From NCBI RefSeq assembly GCF_024494565.1, contig NZ_JANHDN010000002.1, forward strand, positions 532,934-596,933: DNA of 64,000 nucleotides, read 5' to 3'. Positions 21,653 to 29,184 of the stretch are shown here, one piece after another (position 1 is the first letter of the stretch; each line of letters opens with the position of its first letter). This stretch comes from Halorubrum rutilum. Lineage in GTDB: Archaea; Halobacteriota; Halobacteria; Halobacteriales; Haloferacaceae. The position numbers and the translations under genes were made by a program. The notes beneath the pieces are model-generated. The model did no database searches, was not told where the DNA came from, and worked only from the letters and a program-made list of their open reading frames with translations.

Positions 21653-22453
21653 TCAGAGTAGCTCTCGAAGCGGTTCGTCACGGCCGTCGAGATAGCGGCT
21701 CGTGAGGTCGATCGAGAGCTTACAGGCGATTGCGGTGAAGATGAGGGGGCCGCGGGCCGCACTCGCGACGCCGTCTGCGTTGCCCTCCGCGGACTCGTAC
21801 GCGAGCAACACGACGAGCAGTCCGGCGCCGGTCAACGCGAACCCCTGCCAGAAGATTCCCTTGGCAGCCGCCCAAGCGGACGTCTCGCGATGCTCGCCGT
21901 GATAGAAGTACTCCGAGACCGTCCGGCCGCCCTCGCTCAGAAAGACGACGCCGGCACCGGTGAGAACCCACGCCGGGGTGGAAGCCGGATCCGACGCGGC
22001 GATCACGGGGCCGGCGACGAGTCCCCCGAATCCGATCCACACGGCGGCAAGCAGCGGGACGATGAACAACAGCGCGGGAATCGTTCCGACGTAGATCCCG
22101 ACGTCGGTCCGCGGGATCACGATCCGCTCGTCCATCACGCCGCCGTCGTCGGACGAGGACTCGTCGTTCGCATCCTCGGAACGTCTGTCGGGAGAAAGGA
22201 CCTGCACTGCCGCCGCGAGGGTGTCGTTGAGTCCGTCGAGTCCGGTCCCTCGGTCAGGTCGATGGCCGGCAAACAGCGCTCGTACGATCGCCCAGACGGC
22301 GAGCATCCCGAGTTCGAGCCAGTAGAACGTCAGGAGGGCCACGGCGGACGTGTCGAACGCCAGGAGTCCGACTATGGGGACGCCGTTCGCCACGAACACC
22401 GAGAGAAGATTTCTGTTCGATAGCAGGGTTCGTGGAGGGAACGACTCTCGCAT
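21653..22453 (-). CDS. DUF6498-type multi-spanning membrane protein
   Basis: 266 residues. The start NRNLLSVFVANGVPIVGLLAFDTSAVALLTFYWLELGMLAVWAI is the signature I associate with DUF6498, where a Y/F-W-x-E motif ends the second helix. A long polar acidic loop (about 68-107) separates the first two helices from about four more (YVGTIPALLFIVPLLAAVWIG, AWVLTGAGVVFL, GFALTGAGLLVVLLAY, LIFTAIACKLSIDL). Function unknown. Confidence 0.8.
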   Translation of the reverse strand: MRESFPPRTLLSNRNLLSVFVANGVPIVGLLAFDTSAVALLTFYWLELGMLAVWAIVRALFAGHRPDRGTGLDGLNDTLAAAVQVLSPDRRSEDANDESSSDDGGVMDERIVIPRTDVGIYVGTIPALLFIVPLLAAVWIGFGGLVAGPVIAASDPASTPAWVLTGAGVVFLSEGGRTVSEYFYHGEHRETSAWAAAKGIFWQGFALTGAGLLVVLLAYESAEGNADGVASAARGPLIFTAIACKLSIDLTSRYLDGRDEPLRELL

Positions 22454-22966
22454 TGCGCTACTGCGTGTTATTCGTCATACTTTTCACTTAATTTGCTTGA
22501 CCTTGTCTCCGGGCCTGAAACTGAGACGGGCGGTTCCGTCGGAACTCTCAGGCGATGGCGTATTTCGATCGAGCCGTGGTCAGTACGGGAGACTCACACA
22601 CCCACGCACAGTACGGCTATACCTACATTATGTCAAGATGTCCCGTGCGAGATACAGGGGTACAGTCGGCACGAGAGCCGCGTTATTTTCTCCGTGTGAG
22701 TCTAAACAAAACGCGCCACTAATTGGTAGACGCACCGACCCTATCACGCGGTCGGAGCCGACCAAAGCAGTGGCGCGTACGCCTGCTGAGCGGCGTGGAT
22801 CTCGACGCCGTCAGGACGCGGTTACCCGAGGTATACGTGAGCGCTCTAACTCGCGACACCTGACTATATCCCAGCGCCGTTAATTAGACGGCGAACTGCC
22901 GACGGGACTGGTCGACTACCCCGACGGGTGGGTCGCCCCTCGGAGCGGTGGACGGTCGTCGTTCGT
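22454..22966. other. Gene-free stretch with a 10-bp inverted repeat
   Basis: 513 bp with no convincing gene; ORFs here lack the acidic composition and codon bias of the neighbours. ACGCGCCACT at 22711-22720 is inverted as AGTGGCGCGT at 22769-22778, and the match continues imperfectly inward (AATTGGT against ACCAAAGC). Could be a remnant mobile-element end or a regulatory hairpin. Confidence 0.45.
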
Positions 22967-23512
22967 TCACCGGAGCAAGACGACGTTGCCGACCCCCCGT
23001 CGCTTGCGTTCGACGAGGTCTCTCGCTTCCAGACTGTCGAGGGACCGGCTGACGGTCGCTTTCGAAAGCGGCGTCCGCTCGACGATCTCGCTTTGGGAGA
23101 GGACCCCGTCCGCGTCGAGAATCGCTTCGTAGACGGTTTGCTCGCTGTCGGCGAGACGATCGGCTTTCTCCTGCCACTCCCGGCGACGCGCTTCCAAGAG
23201 GTCGTCCGTCGGTGCGGGGTCGTCGTCGGCGTCGGTGCCCGGTTCCGACTCGGCCGGTTCGCCATTCGGTTCGGAGCGGGGAGCGCCGTCGACGAGCAGG
23301 TACGTCAGACTTCCACCGAAGGCGACCGCCGCGACGGCGATCACCGCGACGTCCCGGAACAGGAAGTAGCGTCTCGGAAGGCGGGTGGCCGTACTCGTGT
23401 CGCCGATCCGTAACACGACCGACGACGGAGTGAGAAACTCCACGCCGAGGGCTGCCGCGGTGCCGACGAGGACGACGACGGCGAGTGCGACTGTCCGTTG
23501 GCGGGCGCGCAT
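22967..23512 (-). CDS. Membrane-anchored winged-helix regulator
   Basis: 181 residues from the ATG at 23510-23512, 7 bp after the upstream gene's stop; a longer start would overlap it. Two N-terminal TM helices (TVALAVVVLVGTAAALGVEFL and DVAVIAVAAVAFGGSLTYLLV), a polar linker (residues about 78-105), then a winged helix: DSEQTVYEAILDADGVLSQSEIVERTPLSKATVSRSLDSLEARDLVERKRRGVGNVVLL, with recognition helix SKATVSRSLDSLE. This two-TM plus HTH layout is common in haloarchaea (DUF7343-like, named with caution) and probably couples a surface signal to transcription. Operon with the exported-domain protein upstream. Confidence 0.85.
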   Translation of the reverse strand: MRARQRTVALAVVVLVGTAAALGVEFLTPSSVVLRIGDTSTATRLPRRYFLFRDVAVIAVAAVAFGGSLTYLLVDGAPRSEPNGEPAESEPGTDADDDPAPTDDLLEARRREWQEKADRLADSEQTVYEAILDADGVLSQSEIVERTPLSKATVSRSLDSLEARDLVERKRRGVGNVVLLR

Positions 23513-23519
23513 TCTCTGC

Positions 23520-24176
23520 TCACTCGATCGTCGGATCGACTCGGACAAACGACTCGATCCGTTCGGTTGCGTGATTTACGACGACGCTGTACCGAACGTC
23601 GTCGGTCGGCAGATCAACGACGACCAGCATTCGCTGTGAGGCGTTCGATCGCCTCTCCCGTTCGAGTACGAGCGCGTCCGCGTCGGCGCTGTCACGGACG
23701 GCGAACGCGGAGTCGGTGTCCGGGAGGAGTCGGTTCCACGGCCAGTCCGCATCCGCCCCGACGACCGCCGCCCGGTCGCTGGACACGCCGTCGGGAACGG
23801 GCCGGACCGTGTACACCGCTCCGCCGGCCGCGTCGACCGTGTCGGCGATGGCGGGTTCGTCGGTCACGATCCGCTTGGCACGCGAACGCTTGGTCGCGCT
23901 GACATCGGGCGGGGTGAGGGGTTCGGTACGGACGACGAGGCGTCCGTCGGCAGTCGTTACGGTGATACGTTCGACGGTCCGCAGATCCGAGACCAGCGTC
24001 TTCGTCCGGCCATCCACCGTGGTGACGAGCGCTCCGTCTTCGACGGCGAACTCGTGGGTAGCGTCGGCCGTGATCGCCGACGCGGCACCGGTAGCACTCA
24101 CGAGCGCGGCGAGGCTGCCGCCGAGAACCACGAGTGAGACGACGAGCGCGATTCGGGAGGGCTTGACGCTCCGCAT
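23520..24176 (-). CDS. Exported/anchored partner of the membrane winged-helix regulator
   Basis: 218 residues. An N-terminal hydrophobic helix (RIALVVSLVVLGGSLAALVSATGAASA) acts as signal or anchor; the rest is an extracytoplasmic, strand-rich domain (EFAVEDGALVTTVDGRTKTLVSDLRTVERITVTTADGRLVV) with no catalytic motif. First gene of a two-gene operon with the regulator at 22967-23512 (7-bp gap). Haloarchaeal pairs of this kind are often annotated DUF7345/DUF7343; I give the names as a suggestion only. Inference: sensor or modulator of the regulator. Its promoter region carries GTTTC repeats. Confidence 0.75.
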   Translation of the reverse strand: MRSVKPSRIALVVSLVVLGGSLAALVSATGAASAITADATHEFAVEDGALVTTVDGRTKTLVSDLRTVERITVTTADGRLVVRTEPLTPPDVSATKRSRAKRIVTDEPAIADTVDAAGGAVYTVRPVPDGVSSDRAAVVGADADWPWNRLLPDTDSAFAVRDSADADALVLERERRSNASQRMLVVVDLPTDDVRYSVVVNHATERIESFVRVDPTIE

Positions 24177-24214
24177 AGCTCACAGTCCGGATCGGTCGTC
24201 AGAAGAAAATGACG

Positions 24215-24282
24215 GTTTCGCGGCTCTGAAACACCTGAAACAACCTCTGAAACGCGTTCCACGACCGTTTCACACCTGTTTC
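24215..24282. promoter_or_regulatory. GTTTC/GAAAC array in the divergent promoter region
   Basis: Six copies of GTTTC or its complement lie at 24215, 24228, 24237, 24249, 24267 and 24278. Two (TGAAAC at 24248-24253 and GTTTCA at 24267-24272) form an inverted pair. The cluster sits between the minus-strand operon (start 24176) and a strong plus-strand TATA box (GTTTATATCC, 24291-24300). Inference: operator for the winged-helix protein or another regulator. Confidence 0.5.
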
Positions 24283-24302
24283 CAACGGGTGTTTATATCC
24301 TC

Positions 24303-24460
24303 TTTTTCGCAATCCACGGATGTCGCAATCGCCCCCGACGGTCGGCGGTGCAGCCGTTCCCCGCTGACGTATGGTTACCCCGTTCGCGCCCCGTGGGGCC
24401 GGTGCGACACACCACTGATGCCAGAACGAGTCCCCGCAGTTCAGGTGAGGCAGACGCAAC
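24303..24460 (+). other. Long 5' leader with two very short ORFs
   Basis: If the TATA box at 24291-24300 is used, transcription starts near 24320 and gives a leader of about 140 bases. It contains ATG-started ORFs of 15 codons (24319, MSQSPPTVGG...) and 15 codons (24371, MVTPFAPRGA...) and a GC hairpin around GCGCCCCGTGGGGCC. Most haloarchaeal leaders are near zero length, so this one stands out. Confidence 0.35.
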
Positions 24461-25486
24461 GTGACACAGGAAATCCATCACGAACCGCCCTCCAGAACGG
24501 GGGTGAACGCCGTGGAACGTGACTACCGCATCGCGCTGTACGCGCTCGGGCTGTCAGCAGTGTTGCTCGTCGCCGCCGGTGCGGTCGTCGCTTCCGGGTT
24601 CGCGCCGGGCGCGACGCCGGCTCCGACGCAATCGGACGACGATCCGACCAACGGGACGGACGCGGTTCGGTTCGACCGCGAGTCGGATCAGCAGTACGAC
24701 GTGACGGTCACCGCGTCCGATAACGGGACCGTCACGTTCGCCTCGGCGACGAGCGGGTGCGGCGGTGTCGTCGCGGTCAACGCGTCCGACGCCGACCGGA
24801 CCGACGTACAGGTCGATGGAACTACCGTCACCCTGATCGAAGAACACGGCGGCGAGACGTTCGACGGCATCTCCCGCGAGCGGGTCGCCGAACTCGTCTG
24901 GGACGCCACATCGGACCGCGCCGAACTGGACGAGTACGATCGCGTGACGGTGCGCGTCAACCAGTACTACGAGAGTATCGATCGGGAACGGCCGCTCGAC
25001 ACCGCCGGCGTCACCGTCCGCCCCTACGAGGACTGTCTGCCGACGGTGCGCGGCGAGATCGATCTCGCCGGCGAGGACGTGACTGTGATTACAACGCTCC
25101 CTCCCCTCGACGACATCGAGCTGCGGATCACCGACGGCCTCGGTGTCCTGAACGACGACGAAAGGCGGTTGATCGAGGAGCTAGTCGCCGCGGACGAGGA
25201 GGCCAGTTACAACGTCCAGCAACAGTTCAACGACCCCGAACGGCTGAACGCGACCGTGCTGGAGGCGACCAACGACGACCTGGTCGACGTGCGACTCACG
25301 ACCGCCGGGTCGGACGGGAGCGCGGTCATCGTGACGATCGATCTCAACGACGAGACGGTCGTCAGGTCCTACGCGACACTCGAACTGGACGCCGACGACG
25401 TCGTGATGTTCGGGGAAGGTGAGAACGAGACCGTTTCGATGGACGGCGGTGGGACGGTTACGTTTGAGACCGACGAAGACACGTAA
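24461..25486 (+). CDS. Membrane-anchored extracytoplasmic protein of unknown function
   Basis: 341 residues from the GTG at 24461, chosen because GGTGAG (24444-24449) is a fair Shine-Dalgarno for a leadered gene; a GTG at 24503 is an alternative. One TM helix (IALYALGLSAVLLVAAGAVVASGF, about 23-46), then a large acidic strand-rich domain with three Cys (two close together near SATSGCGGVV and PYEDCLP). The C-terminal part (NVQQQFNDPERLNATVLEATNDDLVDV) is helical then beta. No enzyme motif seen. Divergent from the membrane winged-helix operon, so a likely regulatory target. Confidence 0.7.
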   Translation: MTQEIHHEPPSRTGVNAVERDYRIALYALGLSAVLLVAAGAVVASGFAPGATPAPTQSDDDPTNGTDAVRFDRESDQQYDVTVTASDNGTVTFASATSGCGGVVAVNASDADRTDVQVDGTTVTLIEEHGGETFDGISRERVAELVWDATSDRAELDEYDRVTVRVNQYYESIDRERPLDTAGVTVRPYEDCLPTVRGEIDLAGEDVTVITTLPPLDDIELRITDGLGVLNDDERRLIEELVAADEEASYNVQQQFNDPERLNATVLEATNDDLVDVRLTTAGSDGSAVIVTIDLNDETVVRSYATLELDADDVVMFGEGENETVSMDGGGTVTFETDEDT

Positions 25487-25803
25487 ATACGCTCCGTTCG
25501 TCCCGCGGTACTCGGTTTTCACACCGAACGCGACGGAAACGTGACCTTCGCGACGCCGCGCCCGAGAACGGGTCGATTCTGCAAGTGCTGACCGTTCTCA
25601 ACCGGCTCGAGTAGGGTACGAGCGGCTCTGTTGAAATCGGGCGACGGTACGTTCCGGAGTGCGTGCGACCACAGAGAGTGGAGTCGGTATCAAAAACACC
25701 GTTGAGCCGGGGCGATCGAGCGAACCAGCCGTTCGAGTGGAGCGGAAATAGACCCGTATGATTGTGGTAGAAGAGACACGGTCACGGCCCTCGTAATTAT
25801 CCC
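25487..25803. other. Gene-free stretch, start of the accessory region
   Basis: 317 bp without a supported gene. The sequence GAGCGGCTCTGTTGAAATC near 25619-25637 resembles the ends of some haloarchaeal insertion sequences, but no matching inverted end or transposase is present. A short frame ending NGSILQVLTVLNRLE at about 25615 could be a decayed gene tail. Neither is strong. Confidence 0.35.
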
Positions 25804-26079
25804 ATGTCCCTCCGTGACCGGCGTATCGTCGCTGGTATTGTCGCCGTAGGAGCCGGGGTGGTCTCCCCCCTCCTCGCAGAGGAAGTTCTCGCCCACCGTC
25901 TCGGGTTAGAAGGTATGCCCGTATTCTATGGGTTTTTGGCGTTCAGCGCGGTTGGGACGGGTATTGCGGCTCGGTATTGTTCGACGTACTCGTGGAAGTA
26001 TCTTCTCTTGTATGGTGTGTTAGCTTTCGCCGGTGCATTTTTGACTTTTATTTACATGTTCGGCCAAACACGGGCCTGA
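25804..26079 (+). CDS. Small three-TM membrane protein
   Basis: 91 residues. Hydrophobic segments: RIVAGIVAVGAGVVSPLLAEEVLA, PVFYGFLAFSAVGTGIAAR and YLLLYGVLAFAGAFLTFIYMF. A TAATTAT sequence at 25793-25799 lies just before the ATG. Less GC-rich than the core genes. No family known; one of several small membrane proteins in this accessory stretch. Confidence 0.6.
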   Translation: MSLRDRRIVAGIVAVGAGVVSPLLAEEVLAHRLGLEGMPVFYGFLAFSAVGTGIAARYCSTYSWKYLLLYGVLAFAGAFLTFIYMFGQTRA

Positions 26080-26311
26080 GTCCTGCTCCGGACGATGCTT
26101 CTTCAATACGTAGAGTCTCTTGGCCTCATCTACCCGCTGTGTGCGTTCCCTATTCGGCAGCGCCGGGTCGGCTCCTCGGCAACTTCAGTAGTTGCGTGAC
26201 CGATACGGAGGCTGTATGCAGCACGCTCGATCCGTTTCCTGATATATCCGGATGATGCAAATTATCCGATAGGCGTACGGACCGAGCAGGGCACGCTGAC
26301 TGGATACGCCG

Positions 26312-26524
26312 TTACTCCGTGAACAGCGATATCAGCCACACGGTTACCGCAGATACGAATAGCACCAGCGTCACAGTCAGGAGGTCTGTGAACACGGGAA
26401 GCGTCTTCGGGACACCGGGAACAATGCCAGCGAAGTATGCGACCGTAACACCACAGGCGACAAGGAACGCGACGGTCGTCAGGACCGGAAGCGGTCGCCG
26501 ACGATGGAGGGTGCTGACGTCCAT
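26312..26524 (-). CDS. Small two-TM membrane protein
   Basis: 70 residues from the ATG at 26522-26524; a GTG 21 bases upstream is possible, but the box GGCATTTACC (26547-26556, minus strand) puts the transcription start within a base or two of the ATG. Helices: VLTTVAFLVACGVTVAYFAGIV and LLTVTLVLFVSAVTVWLISLF. Unknown function. Confidence 0.6.
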   Translation of the reverse strand: MDVSTLHRRRPLPVLTTVAFLVACGVTVAYFAGIVPGVPKTLPVFTDLLTVTLVLFVSAVTVWLISLFTE

Positions 26525-26806
26525 GTTTGTCACCGCTTCGCCCACTGGTAAATGCCTTCTAGATCGTTTACAGTGTCCGATTCCCCTCGATTGCTCTGCA
26601 CGTGACAGCGTGTACGATTGCGCCCTCTATTCAGCACATGCTGCCGCAACTAATCCAGTTCTATCAGTAACTGCCTGATCGATACCGGAGGACATCGTCA
26701 GCACAAAAGCTATATTTTCTTTAGACAAATTTTAAATTACTTGAGATAGTGTGCTAGTAACCGTCTCGGACAGATTTTAATCGACCCCTCTACGGAAAGC
26801 GTATCT

Positions 26807-27499
26807 ATGCCCGATCTTCAGGAATGTATCGATGAATATGCGGCAGAAGTTGAGTATACTGCGCATGCTACCAAGTTCCTACAGTTAGACCGGTGGACGG
26901 GTGACAACCCGCTGTTGTTGTTGGCAGATGCAGCGGGGACGACGACCGGTCAAGCATACTTTTCACAGGTGAAGCCCAGCGTCGAAACTTTTCAGACGAA
27001 ATTTCTTGATACGGGACGGATCAGCTCGTTTAGCGAACTGGCTGACTTGGACCAGCAGAGCCCCGCGTTGACAGAAATCTTTGAAGCTCAGCGGAAACGC
27101 CGAGTCCTTATTACTGGAGCTGATACATTCGCTGAAATTGATGCCGAGGATGACTTAGACCGGCTTCAACAGTGGGCGGAAGATGCGGATCCAACTGACT
27201 ACTCAGAGGAGCGATTCGGCCGGATTAGAGGGGTTGGGCTACGAACATTTCAATACCTTCGGATGATCGCGGGCATCGATACAGTAAAGCCCGATATCCA
27301 AGTTCAACGGTTTATCAAAGAACTCTCTGAGACGACTGATACTCCTCATCTTGACGCCTCAACAGACCAAGCCGTGTTGGACAGTTGCCAGTGGATATCT
27401 GATAAAACGGACTACCGAATGATCGAACTTGATCAAATCGCATGGTGGTACTTTGCCGATGCTACAGGACGACATGCCGCTGAGACGCTCAATGAGTAA
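26807..27499 (+). CDS. Lower-GC protein with helix-hairpin-helix (DNA-glycosylase-like) segment
   Basis: 230 residues. The segment RFGRIRGVGLRTFQYLRMIAGIDTVKPDIQVQRFIKEL (about 145-182, split here for reading) has the G-V-G turn, hydrophobic helix and later conserved Asp typical of HhH-GPD DNA glycosylase-type folds. A second helical region (DQAVLDSCQWISDKTDYRMIELDQIAWWYFADATGR) follows, as in EndoIII-like proteins, but the Fe-S cysteines are absent. GC is visibly lower than the core genes, suggesting transfer. The promoter box GATTTTAATCG (26773-26783) is 28 bases upstream, giving a leaderless mRNA. Whether it has enzyme activity is unknown. Confidence 0.8.
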   Translation: MPDLQECIDEYAAEVEYTAHATKFLQLDRWTGDNPLLLLADAAGTTTGQAYFSQVKPSVETFQTKFLDTGRISSFSELADLDQQSPALTEIFEAQRKRRVLITGADTFAEIDAEDDLDRLQQWAEDADPTDYSEERFGRIRGVGLRTFQYLRMIAGIDTVKPDIQVQRFIKELSETTDTPHLDASTDQAVLDSCQWISDKTDYRMIELDQIAWWYFADATGRHAAETLNE

Positions 27500-27691
27500 T
27501 CTCTCTGTACGAGGGACTTTCGTCAACTCATACAGAATGAGTTCTTGACCGATAGGTGCTCTTCAGCAGCGTCTAACATACCTACTCTGCGTTTGTCAGT
27601 AGCCACGTGCGAGATACAGAGGGTATCTCTCGCACGTCCCGTCGCTACGCGTCAGCTGTCCGTTCAGCACGAACGATGTATTCGACGTGGT

Positions 27692-28474
27692 TTAGATAGC
27701 CTCTATCAACTCGGAGACGGACTTTACAACTTCGTCCGGTCGGTACGCGAACTCTGTGATTTCGTTCCGCTCGGTGGATCCGGTGAGCACGAGGTAGGTT
27801 GTTAGACCGGCCTCTATGCCGGCCACAACGTCCGTGTCCATTCGATCGCCAACCATCGCCGTGGATTCGGAGTGAGCCCCGATCCGGTTCAATCCACTTC
27901 GGATCATGATCGGATTGGGCTTGCCGATGGAGTACGGTTCCTTGCCGGTAGCCTTCGTAAGCAACGCGGCGACTGAGCCGGTAGCCGGAAGTGGACCCTC
28001 TGGTGAGGGCGCCGTCGCGTCCGGATTCGTAACAACGAACCGAGCTCCTCCGTCAAGTAGACGGACAGCCTCCGTTATGTTCTGAAACGAGTACGTGCGG
28101 CTCTCGCCCAGAACGACAAAGTCCGGGTCGGCATCAGTAAGCGTGTAGCCTACATCGTGAAGCGCCGTCTTCAGCCCCGCCTCACCGATGACGAACGCCG
28201 ACGCTTCCGGCGCTTGGTTCGATAGAAACCGCGCTGTAGCTACAGCTGAGGTCCAGATCCGTTTCTTCGGGACATCAAGTCCGGCTTCTGCGAGGCGAGC
28301 CGCTAGGTCGCGCCGAGTGTAGATCGAGTTGTTCGTAAGCACGAGAAACTGCCGCTCCCGCTCCCGGAGGCGATCGATGAACTCCTCGGCTCCGGGAAGA
28401 GCGGTTTCCTCGTGCATCAGCACACCATCCATGTCGAGCAACCATGTGTCGTACTGTTCCTGTGCGGTGGACAT
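27692..28474 (-). CDS. NagD-like HAD-superfamily phosphatase (subfamily IIA)
   Basis: 260 residues from the ATG at 28472-28474 (MSTAQEQYDTWLLDMDGVLM); the upstream in-frame extension lacks the family pattern. All HAD motifs are visible: DMDGVLM (motif I, nucleophile and acid/base Asp), LTNNS (motif II), GKPNP (motif III Lys) and MVGDRMDTDV (motif IV). The large cap between motifs II and III defines type IIA, which includes NagD and 4-nitrophenylphosphatases. A sugar- or nucleotide-phosphate substrate is likely but not inferable. Codon use is less GC-rich than core genes; probably part of the accessory stretch. Confidence 0.9.
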   Translation of the reverse strand: MSTAQEQYDTWLLDMDGVLMHEETALPGAEEFIDRLRERERQFLVLTNNSIYTRRDLAARLAEAGLDVPKKRIWTSAVATARFLSNQAPEASAFVIGEAGLKTALHDVGYTLTDADPDFVVLGESRTYSFQNITEAVRLLDGGARFVVTNPDATAPSPEGPLPATGSVAALLTKATGKEPYSIGKPNPIMIRSGLNRIGAHSESTAMVGDRMDTDVVAGIEAGLTTYLVLTGSTERNEITEFAYRPDEVVKSVSELIEAI

Positions 28475-28789
28475 TCTCCGTGAAATTCCACCGGAAACGA
28501 CGTGTGCAGTCGACTTGAATATTCGCGACGCGACTCCGTAGTCGGAGATCCAGACGACAGCGCTCGTCGGATGGAATGACATACCGATCGCACTGGCGTA
28601 GTTCGCACTCTCCCGACTCGCGCCCCGCATCTCGCACGGCTATCAGAACATCCCTTCGAGCTGGTGGAAATATCGACGGCTGATTCGCAGGATTCGGTGA
28701 AGGACCGTTTCAGACCGGAACGTGTTCGAGGAATCGAACGGTACCGAGACCGAATCAGTGACTGTGGCTCGCGGATTGCTCGCCGCGAG

Positions 28790-28805
28790 AATGCACCGTC
28801 CGGGA
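28790..28805 (-). repeat. Partial copy of the tRNA-Gly 3' end (16 bp)
   Basis: AATGCACCGTCCGGGA is identical to 29021-29036, the acceptor/T-arm 3' end of tRNA-Gly plus two flanking bases. The roughly 25 bases before it also resemble those before the intact tRNA end. Confidence 0.7.
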
Positions 28806-28904
28806 CCCCCGCGAGCTTGCGAGCGGGGGTACGGACGGCGCACGACCGAAGGGAGTTCGCCGAGCGAAGCGAGGCGACCGTCGGCTGACGAAGTCAGCCG
28901 GAAG

Positions 28905-28926
28905 TGCACCGTCCGGGAATTGAACC
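28905..28926 (-). repeat. Partial copy of the tRNA-Gly 3' end (22 bp)
   Basis: Bases 28905-28926 exactly match 29023-29044 of tRNA-Gly, covering the discriminator, acceptor 3' strand and most of the T-arm. The copy lies 118 bp from the intact gene end and is not part of a whole tRNA. Typical of an attachment-site duplication left by a tRNA-targeting integrase. Confidence 0.75.
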
Positions 28927-29022
28927 GGAATCAGACGTGCTCGCACGGCTCGCTGCGCGCGACTGATAGGGTTCAATTCCCCTGCTGATTCCTGCGGCTC
29001 ACGTCGTTGTTCGCCGCAGGAA

Positions 29023-29093
29023 TGCACCGTCCGGGAATTGAACCCGGGCTATTAGCTTGGGAAGCTAATGTCCTACCACTGGACCAACGGTGC
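29023..29093 (-). tRNA. tRNA-Gly (anticodon CCC)
   Basis: Read on the minus strand: acceptor GCACCGT/ACGGTGC, anticodon stem TTAGC/GCTAA with loop TTCCCAA (anticodon CCC), T-arm CCGGG-TTCAATT-CCCGG, discriminator A. 71 bases, no intron, no encoded CCA. A TTGAAGTATGG box near 29115-29125 is a plausible promoter. Two fragments of its 3' end lie downstream. Confidence 0.95.
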
Positions 29094-29184
29094 TCGGTCC
29101 GAGATATCCGACCGCCATACTTCAACGTAGCGTTTCCGGTGCCGGGAGCCACACGCTTAACAGGCAGCCCCGGCAGTCGACGGC

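Larger units (their letters stand above)
28475..29022. other. Gene-free stretch between the HAD gene and tRNA-Gly, with tRNA-derived repeats
   Basis: 548 bp without a supported gene. Its right half carries two partial copies of the tRNA-Gly 3' end and imperfect repeats of the bases before them (GGCTCGCGGATTGCTCGCCG against GGCTCACGTCGTTGTTCGCC). A palindrome-rich part (CCCCCGCGAGCTTGCGAGCGGGGG, split at the centre) occurs near 28806-28829. Confidence 0.7.

Noticed and set aside
22350..22883. 177-codon plus-strand frame over the 22.4-22.9 kb gap
   Set aside because: Basic, Arg/Thr/Ser-rich product with no promoter box and no family resemblance; overlaps the DUF6498 gene on the other strand.
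24199..24481. Minus-strand frames of 62-86 codons in the leader of the exported gene
   Set aside because: Cys/Trp-rich products unlike haloarchaeal proteins, lying over a divergent promoter region.
25619..25637. Possible insertion-sequence end (GCTCTGTTGAAATC)
   Set aside because: No partner inverted end and no transposase in the window; the match is from memory and short.
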